Part shown: positions 1-6,576 of the stretch, piece by piece
How positions within the stretch are numbered: position 1 is the stretch's first letter
Layout of the letters: the number at the start of each line of letters is the position of its first letter
Source: Candidatus Colwellbacteria bacterium RIFCSPLOWO2_12_FULL_43_11
Lineage (GTDB): Bacteria > Patescibacteriota > Minisyncoccia > UBA6257 > Colwellbacteraceae
NCBI GenBank assembly: GCA_001817805.1
Contig: MHJB01000006.1
Coordinates: 1-8,462, forward strand
Reading direction: 5' to 3'
Length of the DNA stretch: 8,462 nt
Translations under genes and position numbers: made by a program
The notes under the pieces: generated by a model
What the model was told of the DNA's origin: nothing
Database searches by the model: none
What the model saw: only the letters and a program-made list of their open reading frames with translations

Positions 1-906
1 CCAACCTTCGCCTTTGGGAGAGGCCACCCCGCAGTAAATCTCATTCGCTTTGTACCAGACAGGTATCCTGTGGCCAAACCATATTTGGCGGCTTATGCAC
101 CAATCTCTTAGGTTATTAATCCAGTGGAAATAAACTTTTTCAAATCTGGCAGGCAATATTTTAATCTGACCCGATTTTATAACCTGTTGCATCAAATCTT
201 TTAAAGATATTTCGGCGCCAGATTTTATGCCTTTTATTTTTGAGTTGCTTACTTTGAATTTTCTATTGACATCAACAAACCACTGTTCTTTGATTTGTGG
301 TTCAATGATGCCGCCTCCACGTTCATTGGTGGCTACTCGGTGTACATAATTTTCATCAATTTTTTCTAGAAGCCCCTTGGCTTTTAACTTCTCAACGATC
401 AGCGGACGGGCTTTTTTAATATGCTGGCCAGAAAATTCTCCGGCGACTGGCATTAGCTTGCCGTGGTAATCAATTATTTGCTCTTTATCCAAATTATGCC
501 TTTCGGCAATTTCGAAATCGGCATTATCATGCCATGGGGTTATGGTCATTACTCCGGTGCCAAACTCCATATCCACAGCCTTATCTTTAATAATGGTGGC
601 GGTTACCGGACCGTTAATCCACTCCAATTTTATTGTGTCGCCATGGTTGTACTTTTTATAGCGCGTATCGTTCGGATGCATCACGACGTATTTATCGCCG
701 AACTTGGTTTCGGGCCTCGCTGTGCTAATCACAAACGGCCCGTATTTTAGATAGTAAAAGGAGGACTTTTCTTCCAGCCATTCTACTTCATCGTCCGAGA
801 CGGTGGTCTGTAACTTAGGGTCCCAATTCACAATGCGAGCGCCTCGATAAATTAGCCCCGCTTTATACATTCTTACAAACGCCTCCATAACCGCCCGATA
901 ACGCTT
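1..906 (-). CDS. valS: Valyl-tRNA synthetase, continuation after the stop (partial, runs off the left edge)
   Basis: Reading the minus strand in the same frame beyond the TAG gives 302 codons without another stop, all recognisable as ValRS. In order: VRMYKAGLIYRGARIVNWDP (end of the first Rossmann half), the CP1 editing domain with TARPET at residues 216-221 of the full frame and FGTGVMTITPWHD, then IIEPQIKEQWFV, and RDWCISRQIWFGHRIP from residue 421 as the second Rossmann half resumes. The KMSKS loop and anticodon-binding domain lie outside the window. If the upstream stop is real, this part could only be made by readthrough or by restart; the first ATG after the stop is at 888-886, 18 nt downstream, with no Shine-Dalgarno visible. 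Retained family motifs and the lack of further stops or frameshifts argue against an old, decaying pseudogene. The zinc-binding cysteines some ValRS carry before the EPQ block are not seen. Confidence 0.85.
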
Positions 907-909
907 CTA
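907..909 (-). other. In-frame amber codon (TAG) inside valS, codon 154
   Basis: The plus-strand bases cta read TAG on the minus strand. The flanking codons are GAT (Asp) before and AAG (Lys) after, and both sides match ValRS without a gap. It may be a sequencing or assembly error, a strain-level nonsense mutation, or a recoded or readthrough codon. TAG also ends the MFS gene at 6558-6560, but a TAA follows three codons later there, so that gene does not show how TAG is read in this organism. Confidence 0.9.
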
Positions 910-1368
910 ATCCAGTGTGTAAGCGTACCTGCTCCAATCAAGTGAGGAGCCCATTCGTTTTAACTGGTTTAAGATAGTAGCCTTACTTTCTTCGGTAAAA
1001 ATATTAATGCGTCGCAGGAGTTCCTCGCGGCCGAGGTCGTACCTAGTTTTATCTTCCTTCTTATATATTTCTCCCTCAACCTTAGATTGAGTAGCTATGG
1101 CGGCTGAGTCTGTTCCGGGAAGCCACAAAGTTTTTAAGCCCCTCATCCTTGCGTAGCGAACCATAATATCCTCAATAGCCAACATAGCGGCGTGCCCCAT
1201 ATGCAAAGTGCCGGTAACATTTGGTGGAGGAAGGACTATGGAAAAACTTTTAGCGTTTTTCTTCATTAAACCCTTCTTAATATAAGTATCGGGGTTGAAT
1301 AACCCTGATTTTTCCCAAGTTTCGTATATCTTCTTCTCTAAATTCTCGTGATCGAAACGGGTCTCCAT
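907..1368 (-). CDS. valS: Valyl-tRNA synthetase, N-terminal part ending at an in-frame TAG
   Basis: ValRS is a cytoplasmic class Ia synthetase that joins valine to tRNA-Val. This 153-codon piece carries the start of the Rossmann catalytic domain: PPPNVTGTLHMGHA at residues 47-60 contains the HIGH-type ATP-binding signature HMGH (56-59), and LWLPGTDSAAIATQ is the usual ValRS block that follows. It ends at RYAYTLD followed by TAG (907-909). In the family the TLD block continues with Glu, so the stop sits where a conserved Glu is expected and one G-to-T change (GAG to TAG) would explain it. The same frame carries on as normal ValRS to the window edge. The ATG at 1368 is the natural start because the family-typical beginning (residues 1-20) follows at once; I see no Shine-Dalgarno before it. 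The gene is divergent from the SpoU methyltransferase. Identity is near certain; whether the stop is real is open. Confidence 0.93.
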   Translation of the reverse strand: METRFDHENLEKKIYETWEKSGLFNPDTYIKKGLMKKNAKSFSIVLPPPNVTGTLHMGHAAMLAIEDIMVRYARMRGLKTLWLPGTDSAAIATQSKVEGEIYKKEDKTRYDLGREELLRRINIFTEESKATILNQLKRMGSSLDWSRYAYTLD

Positions 1369-1382
1369 GTAGAGTTTATGTT

Positions 1383-1391
1383 ACTATAATA
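1383..1391. promoter_or_regulatory. Overlapping divergent -10-like boxes between valS and the SpoU gene
   Basis: The plus strand has a perfect TATAAT at 1385-1390. The minus strand reads TATAGT over 1388-1383, 14 nt before the valS ATG. No convincing -35 is visible on either strand. A start about 7 nt after the plus-strand box would fall near 1397, downstream of the ATG at 1392, which favours the methyltransferase start at 1422. Because the two boxes share bases, polymerase could not occupy both at once. This is inferred from sequence only. Confidence 0.5.
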
Positions 1392-1421
1392 ATGCATTTA
1401 AGGGCAAAAATTAACTTTTTC

Positions 1422-1880
1422 ATGACAGTTGTCCTCTATAACATCCGCAGCCTCCATAATGTCGGTTCTATTTTTAGAACCGCTGACGCTATGGGCGTAG
1501 AGAAAATTTATTTGTGCGGCATTACACCCCAGCCGGTTGACGAGTTTAAAAAGCCCAGAAAACAGCTTACTAAAGTTTCACTGGGCGCCGAAAAATACAT
1601 TCCTTGGGAGAAGGTTTACTCCGCTTCGCGCTTACTGGACAAGCTTAAGAAAGAAAATTATAGGATTTTAGCGCTGGAACAACATCCTAAATCGGTTAAG
1701 CTGCAAAAAGTTAAGAAAAGTAATAAATTTGTGCTGGTTTTGGGCAATGAGGTCAAGGGCTTGCCCGAGTCTATCCTTAAAAGAGCGGATAAGGTGGTTG
1801 AAATCCCAATGCTGGGTCAAAAAGAATCTTTAAACGTCGCGGTAGCCTTCGGCATCGCGGCTTATCATTTTACTCTCTAA
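1422..1880 (+). CDS. SpoU/TrmH-family RNA 2'-O-methyltransferase
   Basis: This predicted SPOUT-class enzyme would transfer a methyl group from S-adenosylmethionine to a ribose 2'-OH in tRNA or rRNA. The three family motifs are present in the 152-residue product: motif 1 IRSLHNVGSIFRTADAMG with Asn13 and the catalytic-type Arg19; motif 2 LVLGNEVKGL with Asn109 and Glu110; and motif 3 IPMLGQKESLNVAVAFG with Ser136 and Asn138, which form the trefoil-knot cofactor site. It has no extra N-terminal substrate-binding domain and is of minimal TrmL-like size. An upstream in-frame ATG at 1392 would add ten residues (MHLRAKINFF) unlike the family and lies almost on top of a TATAAT box, so I prefer 1422, where the family-typical MTVVLYNIRS begins. 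The gene ends in two consecutive TAA codons (1878-1883). The exact target nucleotide cannot be told from sequence. Confidence 0.88.
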   Translation: MTVVLYNIRSLHNVGSIFRTADAMGVEKIYLCGITPQPVDEFKKPRKQLTKVSLGAEKYIPWEKVYSASRLLDKLKKENYRILALEQHPKSVKLQKVKKSNKFVLVLGNEVKGLPESILKRADKVVEIPMLGQKESLNVAVAFGIAAYHFTL

Positions 1881-1893
1881 TAAGAGCCAAAAA

Positions 1894-1902
1894 TGGTAAA
1901 AT
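1894..1902 (+). promoter_or_regulatory. Extended -10-like promoter of glgA, leaderless type
   Basis: TGG followed by TAAAAT (1897-1902) matches an extended -10 (TGn plus TAnnnT). Seven bases separate it from the glgA ATG at 1910, so transcription would start at or next to the A of the ATG. No Shine-Dalgarno and no good -35 are visible. The arrangement recurs at two other genes in this window. Confidence 0.5.
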
Positions 1903-1909
1903 TATATCA

Positions 1910-3427
1910 ATGATATTTTTCAGTCGCAAACAAAGTCTTAAGATTCTTTTTGTAGCGTCGGAAGCGACTCCTTTTGCCAAGGCCGGCGGTTTGGGAGAAG
2001 TTATGTATTCCTTGCCTAGAGCCTTAAATAAACTGGGTCACGACGCACGGGTTATGATACCGCGTTACTTAAATATAGATACCGATAAGTTTCATTTGAA
2101 ACTTATTGAAGAGGGTGTGAATGTTCCTAGCGGAAGAGAGGAGCCGGTAATATGCAACGTAAAGATGTTTGCTCCGGATAAGGGCGATGTTGATGCGCCT
2201 CCCATTACTTATTTTTTGGAAAACGAAGAATATTATGAGCAGAGAGCCAATATTTATGGTTATGCCGACGATCCTGTCCGCTGGGCCCTCTTAAGTCGGG
2301 GAGTATTGGAATTCATTGTGAGTCATAAGGAGTGGAGGCCGGATGTGATAGTGGCTTCAGATTGGCAGAGCGGTCTAATACCCAATTACATTCATACCGA
2401 ATACAAAGACCATCGGGTTATTAGTAAAATACCGGTTCTTTTTTGTATCCACAATCTTTATTTCCAGGGAATGTTTGACCATCATTTCGTTACCGAAATG
2501 GATTACGATGACGGCCAATCGGAGATTCCGGGGTTCTACGATCCAAGGCTCTTGAAATTGAATTTTATGAAGCGCGGCATTAGATACGCCGATGTTATAA
2601 ATACCGTCTCCCCAACTTATGCCAAGGAGATTACCACTCCGGAGTACGGCGAGCTTCTCGACACTTTGCTGCGGGAAAGAAGAGGAAGGCTCTACGGAGT
2701 TTTAAACGGTCTGGATTACAAAGAATGGAATCCGGAAAAAGACCCCAATCTGGAAACTCCCTTTAGCGCTAAAAATATTAGTGACAGGGCTCTCAGTAAG
2801 AAAACTTTGCAAAATAAATTTAATCTGCCCGAACGCGATGATGCCTTTGTTATTGGTATAGTTTCAAGACTTACCGAACAGAAAGGTTTTGATTTACTAA
2901 TGGATGCCGGGGATGCTCTCTTGAGGAACTTTGATATTCAGTTTGTGGTTCTGGGCAATGGTGACGGTAAGTATATGGGGTTTTTCCAAGAAATGGAGAA
3001 ACGTTATCCGGAAAAGATGGCCATCCATCTCTCTTTCGACAGTATATTGCCTCATGTAATTTATGCCGGAGCCGATTCGGTCTTAATCCCTTCCAAGTTT
3101 GAGCCATCCGGTTTAACCCAAATGGAGGCTATGAGATACGGCGCGGTTCCTATCGTAAGGCAGACCGGCGGTTTGGCTGATAGTGTCATCGATTACGATC
3201 CCGAAACTCAAACCGGTAATGGTTTTGCTTTTGAGAAGTTTGATCAATATGCGTTATACGGAACGATTATCAGGGCGATGGAGACTTTTAAATACAAAAA
3301 TTATTGGGCGGACTTGGTTAAACGTGCGATGTTGGCGGACTTTTCTTGGGACATGTCGGCTAGAGAGTACGAAAAACTTTTTACGAAAGCTGTCGAGCTC
3401 CACGCCAATCAGCCGGAACAGGGTTAA
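1910..3427 (+). CDS. glgA: Glycogen/starch synthase, GT5 family
   Basis: Bacterial glycogen synthase moves glucose from ADP-glucose to the non-reducing end of an alpha-1,4-glucan in the cytoplasm. The 505 residues are near the usual GlgA length and contain both GT-B halves. N-terminal half: KAGGLGEV at 24-31 (usually KxGGLxDV, so Glu30 stands in for Asp), DWQSGL from 151 (family DWHxGL, Gln153 in place of His), IHNLYFQG, and NTVSPTYA. Middle: GVLNGLDYKEWNPE. C-terminal half: VSRLTEQKG at 318-326 with the phosphate-binding Arg320 and Lys325, and FEPSGLTQMEAMRYG with catalytic-type Glu398, then VRQTGGLADSV. The ATG at 1910 is preceded by a -10-like box rather than an RBS. The stop overlaps the GH57 start by one base (TAATG). 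No ADP-glucose pyrophosphorylase or GH13 branching enzyme lies in the window, so the donor supply is not shown here. Confidence 0.95.
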   Translation: MIFFSRKQSLKILFVASEATPFAKAGGLGEVMYSLPRALNKLGHDARVMIPRYLNIDTDKFHLKLIEEGVNVPSGREEPVICNVKMFAPDKGDVDAPPITYFLENEEYYEQRANIYGYADDPVRWALLSRGVLEFIVSHKEWRPDVIVASDWQSGLIPNYIHTEYKDHRVISKIPVLFCIHNLYFQGMFDHHFVTEMDYDDGQSEIPGFYDPRLLKLNFMKRGIRYADVINTVSPTYAKEITTPEYGELLDTLLRERRGRLYGVLNGLDYKEWNPEKDPNLETPFSAKNISDRALSKKTLQNKFNLPERDDAFVIGIVSRLTEQKGFDLLMDAGDALLRNFDIQFVVLGNGDGKYMGFFQEMEKRYPEKMAIHLSFDSILPHVIYAGADSVLIPSKFEPSGLTQMEAMRYGAVPIVRQTGGLADSVIDYDPETQTGNGFAFEKFDQYALYGTIIRAMETFKYKNYWADLVKRAMLADFSWDMSAREYEKLFTKAVELHANQPEQG

Positions 3428-4920
3428 TGCGCTGGGCTAATTTTCTTCACATCTATCAGCCGGCCGAGCAGCAGCCCGATATCTTGGAAGCGGTTGTTTC
3501 GCAAAGTTACAGACCCATACTAATGGGCTTAAAAGAGAGACCCAAAGTAAGGCTGACTTTGAATATCAATGGCTCGCTTATGGAGCTTTTTGATAAGTAC
3601 GGCTATAAAGACCTGATAGATATATTAAGAAATTTGGGAAAGGAGGGCAGAATTGAATTTACCAGCTCGGCTAAGTATCATGCTTTTCTGCCGTTTCTGA
3701 AAGACGATGAAATTATTCGCCAGATAAAAATCAATGATGAAACCAACAAATTTTTCTTGGGCGATGCTTATAACCCTCAAGGCTTCTTTCCTCCGGAAAT
3801 GGGCTACAAAGAAAACATTGCTCCATTAGTAGAAAGTTTGGGATTTAAGTGGCTCATTCTGGATGAAATTGCTTTAACCGGGGAACCCGGCAAGGTTGAT
3901 TACAATAAAGTCTATAAAATAAAAGACACCAAGCTCTCCGTATTTTTTAGAGAAAGGCGCTTGAGTAATTTAATTATGAGCGCGGTAGTTCGTTCGAGAG
4001 ATACCTTAATTGAGGCCATGCGGGATGATTTAAAAACCAATCGATATCTCGTTACCGCTATGGACGGGGAAACTTTTGGTCATCACCGGCCCGGCTTGGA
4101 GAAAATGCTCTTTGATGTTTTTGACGCGCCGGAGTTTGAGTTGATTAAAATTTCCGAAATAGAAGAGCATTACAAAGAAACTGTTGAAATAAATCCGGTT
4201 GCTTCCACTTGGGCCTCAAGCAAAGAAGATATTCAAAAAGGGATTCAGTTTCTTTCTTGGCTTGATCCGGAGAACATGATTCATAAATTACAGTGGGACT
4301 TGGAGAAGATGGTTTTGGATCAGGTTTATGCCATGAGCGGAACCGAACCCATTTATGAAGTTGTGAGAAAAAAGATGGATATGGCAATGAGCTCGGATCA
4401 GTTCTGGTGGGCTTCGGCCAAACCATGGTGGAGTCTGGAGATGATTGAAATGGGTGCCTTTCGCTTACTTGATACTTTAAGAACAGTGCCCAATGTACCA
4501 CGAGAGACGCTTGATAAAGCCGCTAACTATTATGAAAAGATAATTTCCACTGCCTTTAACTGGCAGAGGGGAGGCAAAATCAGAGAAATGATGCACGAGC
4601 AGAGGTCAATCTTACGCATACCTTTTAAAGACAGGACTATTAGCCGGGGGGGAGAAGAGGTGGGAGTTTACGATGCCTTTATTGCTATGATGAAAGATTT
4701 AGAAAAAAAAGCCGTGGAACATAGTGAGTATGAAAAAGCTATTCTTTGGCGAGACTCAATTTATAAACTGGAAAACAGCTTGGATATTTACGACACGATT
4801 AATGCTATCGATCTTTTGCGCATTGAAGTACCGCACAATGAAGTGGAGGCAACAATAGAAAAATACAAAGAGCAGTATCGGAAAATACGCGGCGGTCAAC
4901 CCGAACAAAGAGGCAGTTAA
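3427..4920 (+). CDS. Glycoside hydrolase family 57 alpha-glucan enzyme (amylase or 4-alpha-glucanotransferase type)
   Basis: GH57 enzymes cut or rearrange alpha-1,4/1,6-glucans with a retaining mechanism; members are amylases, 4-alpha-glucanotransferases, pullulanases and branching enzymes. The 497-residue product shows conserved regions in order: NFLHIYQP with His8, GRIEFTSSAKYHAFLP at 74-89 with His85, GFFPPEMGY with the expected nucleophile Glu124, and TAMDGETFGHHRPG with the expected acid/base Asp213. From memory, the Thermococcus litoralis glucanotransferase uses Glu123 and Asp214, a nearly identical layout. A helical C-terminal part with tryptophan-rich FWWASAKPWW follows, ending in a charged segment. 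No signal peptide is seen, so it is likely cytoplasmic. It starts within the glgA stop codon, with only weak GGA at 3415-3417 as a possible RBS, implying translational coupling and a shared role in storage-glucan handling. Which GH57 activity it has cannot be decided; it is shorter than many characterised glucanotransferases. Confidence 0.88.
   Translation: MRWANFLHIYQPAEQQPDILEAVVSQSYRPILMGLKERPKVRLTLNINGSLMELFDKYGYKDLIDILRNLGKEGRIEFTSSAKYHAFLPFLKDDEIIRQIKINDETNKFFLGDAYNPQGFFPPEMGYKENIAPLVESLGFKWLILDEIALTGEPGKVDYNKVYKIKDTKLSVFFRERRLSNLIMSAVVRSRDTLIEAMRDDLKTNRYLVTAMDGETFGHHRPGLEKMLFDVFDAPEFELIKISEIEEHYKETVEINPVASTWASSKEDIQKGIQFLSWLDPENMIHKLQWDLEKMVLDQVYAMSGTEPIYEVVRKKMDMAMSSDQFWWASAKPWWSLEMIEMGAFRLLDTLRTVPNVPRETLDKAANYYEKIISTAFNWQRGGKIREMMHEQRSILRIPFKDRTISRGGEEVGVYDAFIAMMKDLEKKAVEHSEYEKAILWRDSIYKLENSLDIYDTINAIDLLRIEVPHNEVEATIEKYKEQYRKIRGGQPEQRGS
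4909..4913 (+). promoter_or_regulatory. Shine-Dalgarno for the DUF192 gene
   Basis: AGAGG lies 7 nt before the ATG at 4921 and inside the end of the GH57 gene. It is the clearest Shine-Dalgarno in the window. It belongs to a gene internal to an operon, in contrast to the genes with -10-like boxes just before the ATG, which have none. Confidence 0.55.
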
Positions 4921-5355
4921 ATGATTAAGTGGTTAACGATTGCTTTTATGGTGGTAGGAACGATTTATTACGCCGTGATTACCTTCGCGCCCTTTGGCAT
5001 AAGTCATAATATTGCCATTATTGATGGTAATGAATTCTCGGTTCAAATTGCAGATTCTATTGATGAGCGCGATAAAGGCTTGTCTGGAAGAAATAGTCTG
5101 GGCGGTAAGGAAGGGCTCTTATTTGTCTTTGATGAGTCCGACGAATATGGTTTCTGGATGAAAGATATGAAATTTCCCATAGATATTATTTGGATTGAAA
5201 ATAATGAAGTCGTTTATGTCTTGCCTAATGTTAAGCCGGACTCTTACCCCAGTGTTTTTTATCCACCCCAACCGGCTAACAAAGTTCTGGAAATTAACGC
5301 CGGTCTCTCCGAGAGTTTAGGCATCATGAAGTACAGCTCGTTTCTATTAAAATAA
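4921..5355 (+). CDS. Membrane-anchored DUF192 protein
   Basis: The 144-residue product starts with a hydrophobic segment (about residues 4-24, preceded by Lys3) that looks like a single membrane anchor or uncleaved signal, placing the rest outside the membrane. I see no lipobox cysteine. The remainder is a DUF192 domain: IADSIDERDKGLSGR (in the family usually ending GLMxR), GLLFVFDESDEYGFWMKDM with the hallmark FWMKDM at 78-83, FPIDIIWI, and VLEINAG ending at 128. DUF192 has known folds but no settled biochemical function that I can state, so none is assigned. The ATG directly follows the GH57 TAA with no gap, and the MFS gene starts 5 nt after this stop, so it probably shares a transcript with the glucan genes. 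A functional link to them is not shown; the grouping may simply reflect genome compaction. Confidence 0.85.
   Translation: MIKWLTIAFMVVGTIYYAVITFAPFGISHNIAIIDGNEFSVQIADSIDERDKGLSGRNSLGGKEGLLFVFDESDEYGFWMKDMKFPIDIIWIENNEVVYVLPNVKPDSYPSVFYPPQPANKVLEINAGLSESLGIMKYSSFLLK
5348..5353 (+). promoter_or_regulatory. -10-like box 7 nt before the MFS gene
   Basis: TAAAAT overlaps the last codons of the DUF192 gene and stands 7 nt from the ATG at 5361. No Shine-Dalgarno precedes that ATG and no good -35 is visible. The region is AT-rich, so chance is possible; the identical spacing at glgA and gap is the main argument. Confidence 0.35.
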
Positions 5356-5360
5356 TATAT

Positions 5361-6560
5361 ATGGATAAGGTTGAAGCGAAGAACGACAGAATACTTGGGC
5401 TTAAAAGGAATGCCTTTTTCCTGGGCTTAGTAAGTCTCTTCAACGATTTCTCCAATGAAATGGTTCAATCGGTTATGCCGGTATTCCTGGGCGTAGTTTT
5501 GGGCGTGCCGCCGGTAGGCGTCGGTTTAATCGAGGGCGCGGCGGATGCCATAGCCAGCTTCCTTAAAATAATTTCCGGCTGGGTATCGGACAAGATTCAG
5601 AAAAGAAAAGGTCTGGCTATTTTAGGTTATTGTCTCTCTATTCTATCGAGACCGTTTTTTGCGTTAGCCGGTTCTTTTTCTCACGTCTTCGCTTTAAGAG
5701 TAATGGACAGGATGGGCAAAGGTATACGCGAGGCTCCGCGTGATGCACTGTTGGCCGAATCGGTTGGCTACGAAGAAATAGCCAAGTCTTTTGGTTATCA
5801 CCGGGCCATGGATGCCTTAGGTGCGACCATTGGACCGATTGCGGCCTTTTTGATACTTCCTTTTATAAACTATGATTACAGGTCTTTATTTATTATCGCG
5901 TTCTTTATCGGGCTTTTATCCATTGGCACTTTTGTTTTCGTTAAGGATAAAAAGATAAGTGAGAATAAAACTTCATCTAAACTGGATTTCAATCTTTTAC
6001 GCCGGAACAAAAGATTTATTTCTTATCTCATAGCCATTTTTATTTTCGGTTTAGGCGCCCTACCAATAACCTTAATGCTTTTATATCCCGTTAGTCTGGC
6101 AATGAATAACGGCGGGGGTTCCCTTGGAGCAATTCCTTTACTCTACTTTATATATAGCGGTACTTTTGTTTTAACGGCTATACCCTTGGGCAGATTGGCT
6201 GATAAGACAAGTAAGCGTTTAGTTGTGGCGTTGGGCTTTATAGCGGCCGTCATTGCCTATATTGGTTTAGCTATGTCTCACACTTTCTGGGGTGCGGCCT
6301 TTTTCTTTGTTGTTTTCGGACTCTATAGCGGGGCTACAGATGGTGTCCAACGGGCGATGGCTGCCCGGATGGTAGCCCCCGAATTTTTAGCGACGGGCGA
6401 AGGATTGCTTAACGCCGCTACCGGGACTTCGGCGCTTTTGGCGGGTTTAATCGGGGGATTATTATGGACCATCTATGGACCAGCCGCCGCCTTTATTTAC
6501 GGGGCGGTATTCTCGGGCCTAGGTTTCGTGGTCTTCGTCATTTTCAGTTTAAGGAAGTAG
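5361..6560 (+). CDS. Major facilitator superfamily transporter, 12 membrane segments
   Basis: The 399-residue product is strongly hydrophobic and of standard MFS length, with two six-helix halves split by a charged loop (about residues 195-220, KDKKISENKTSSK and RRNKR). The MFS loop 2-3 motif is visible as GWVSDKIQKRKG from Gly73 with Asp77, and its second-half copy as GRLADKTSKR from Gly277 with Asp281. A distinctive block, VMDRMGKGIREAPRDALLAES at 114-134, is typical of a group of uncharacterised MFS carriers that I recognise but whose substrate I cannot name. As an MFS protein it would be a proton-driven or facilitated inner-membrane carrier. It begins 5 nt after DUF192, possibly with its own leaderless promoter. 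It ends in TAG, the only annotated gene here that does so apart from the valS interruption. Substrate is unknown; sugars or drugs are both possible. Confidence 0.88.
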   Translation: MDKVEAKNDRILGLKRNAFFLGLVSLFNDFSNEMVQSVMPVFLGVVLGVPPVGVGLIEGAADAIASFLKIISGWVSDKIQKRKGLAILGYCLSILSRPFFALAGSFSHVFALRVMDRMGKGIREAPRDALLAESVGYEEIAKSFGYHRAMDALGATIGPIAAFLILPFINYDYRSLFIIAFFIGLLSIGTFVFVKDKKISENKTSSKLDFNLLRRNKRFISYLIAIFIFGLGALPITLMLLYPVSLAMNNGGGSLGAIPLLYFIYSGTFVLTAIPLGRLADKTSKRLVVALGFIAAVIAYIGLAMSHTFWGAAFFFVVFGLYSGATDGVQRAMAARMVAPEFLATGEGLLNAATGTSALLAGLIGGLLWTIYGPAAAFIYGAVFSGLGFVVFVIFSLRK

Positions 6561-6569
6561 TTATATAAT
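6541..6569 (+). promoter_or_regulatory. Promoter of gap, leaderless type
   Basis: A perfect TATAAT (6564-6569) stands 7 nt before the gap ATG at 6577. A -35-like TTTTCA (6541-6546, four of six matches to TTGACA) lies 17 nt upstream of it, inside the end of the MFS gene. The predicted transcript begins at the ATG itself, and no Shine-Dalgarno exists. This is the best promoter in the window. Confidence 0.6.
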
Positions 6570-6576
6570 TAAGTTT

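Noticed and set aside
463..750. 95-codon plus-strand open frame
   Set aside because: Lies wholly antisense to the ValRS editing domain, which has clear family motifs; its product matches nothing I recognise.
907..909. Programmed readthrough of the valS TAG by a special context
   Set aside because: The following bases (AAGCG) do not match the readthrough contexts I know, and I see no obvious downstream stem; kept only as one option in the main finding.
1392..1421. Longer N-terminus for the SpoU methyltransferase (start at 1392)
   Set aside because: The extra ten residues do not resemble the family and the ATG is one base after a TATAAT box, upstream of the likely transcript start.
2871..3107. 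78-codon minus-strand open frame inside glgA
   Set aside because: Shadow of the GlgA catalytic half, which carries the conserved Arg320/Lys325 and Glu398 motifs.
3183..3440. 85-codon plus-strand open frame at the glgA/GH57 junction
   Set aside because: Out-of-frame shadow of the GlgA C-terminus; the in-frame reading is conserved protein.
4145..4501. 118-codon minus-strand open frame in the GH57 gene
   Set aside because: Antisense shadow with no recognisable domain.
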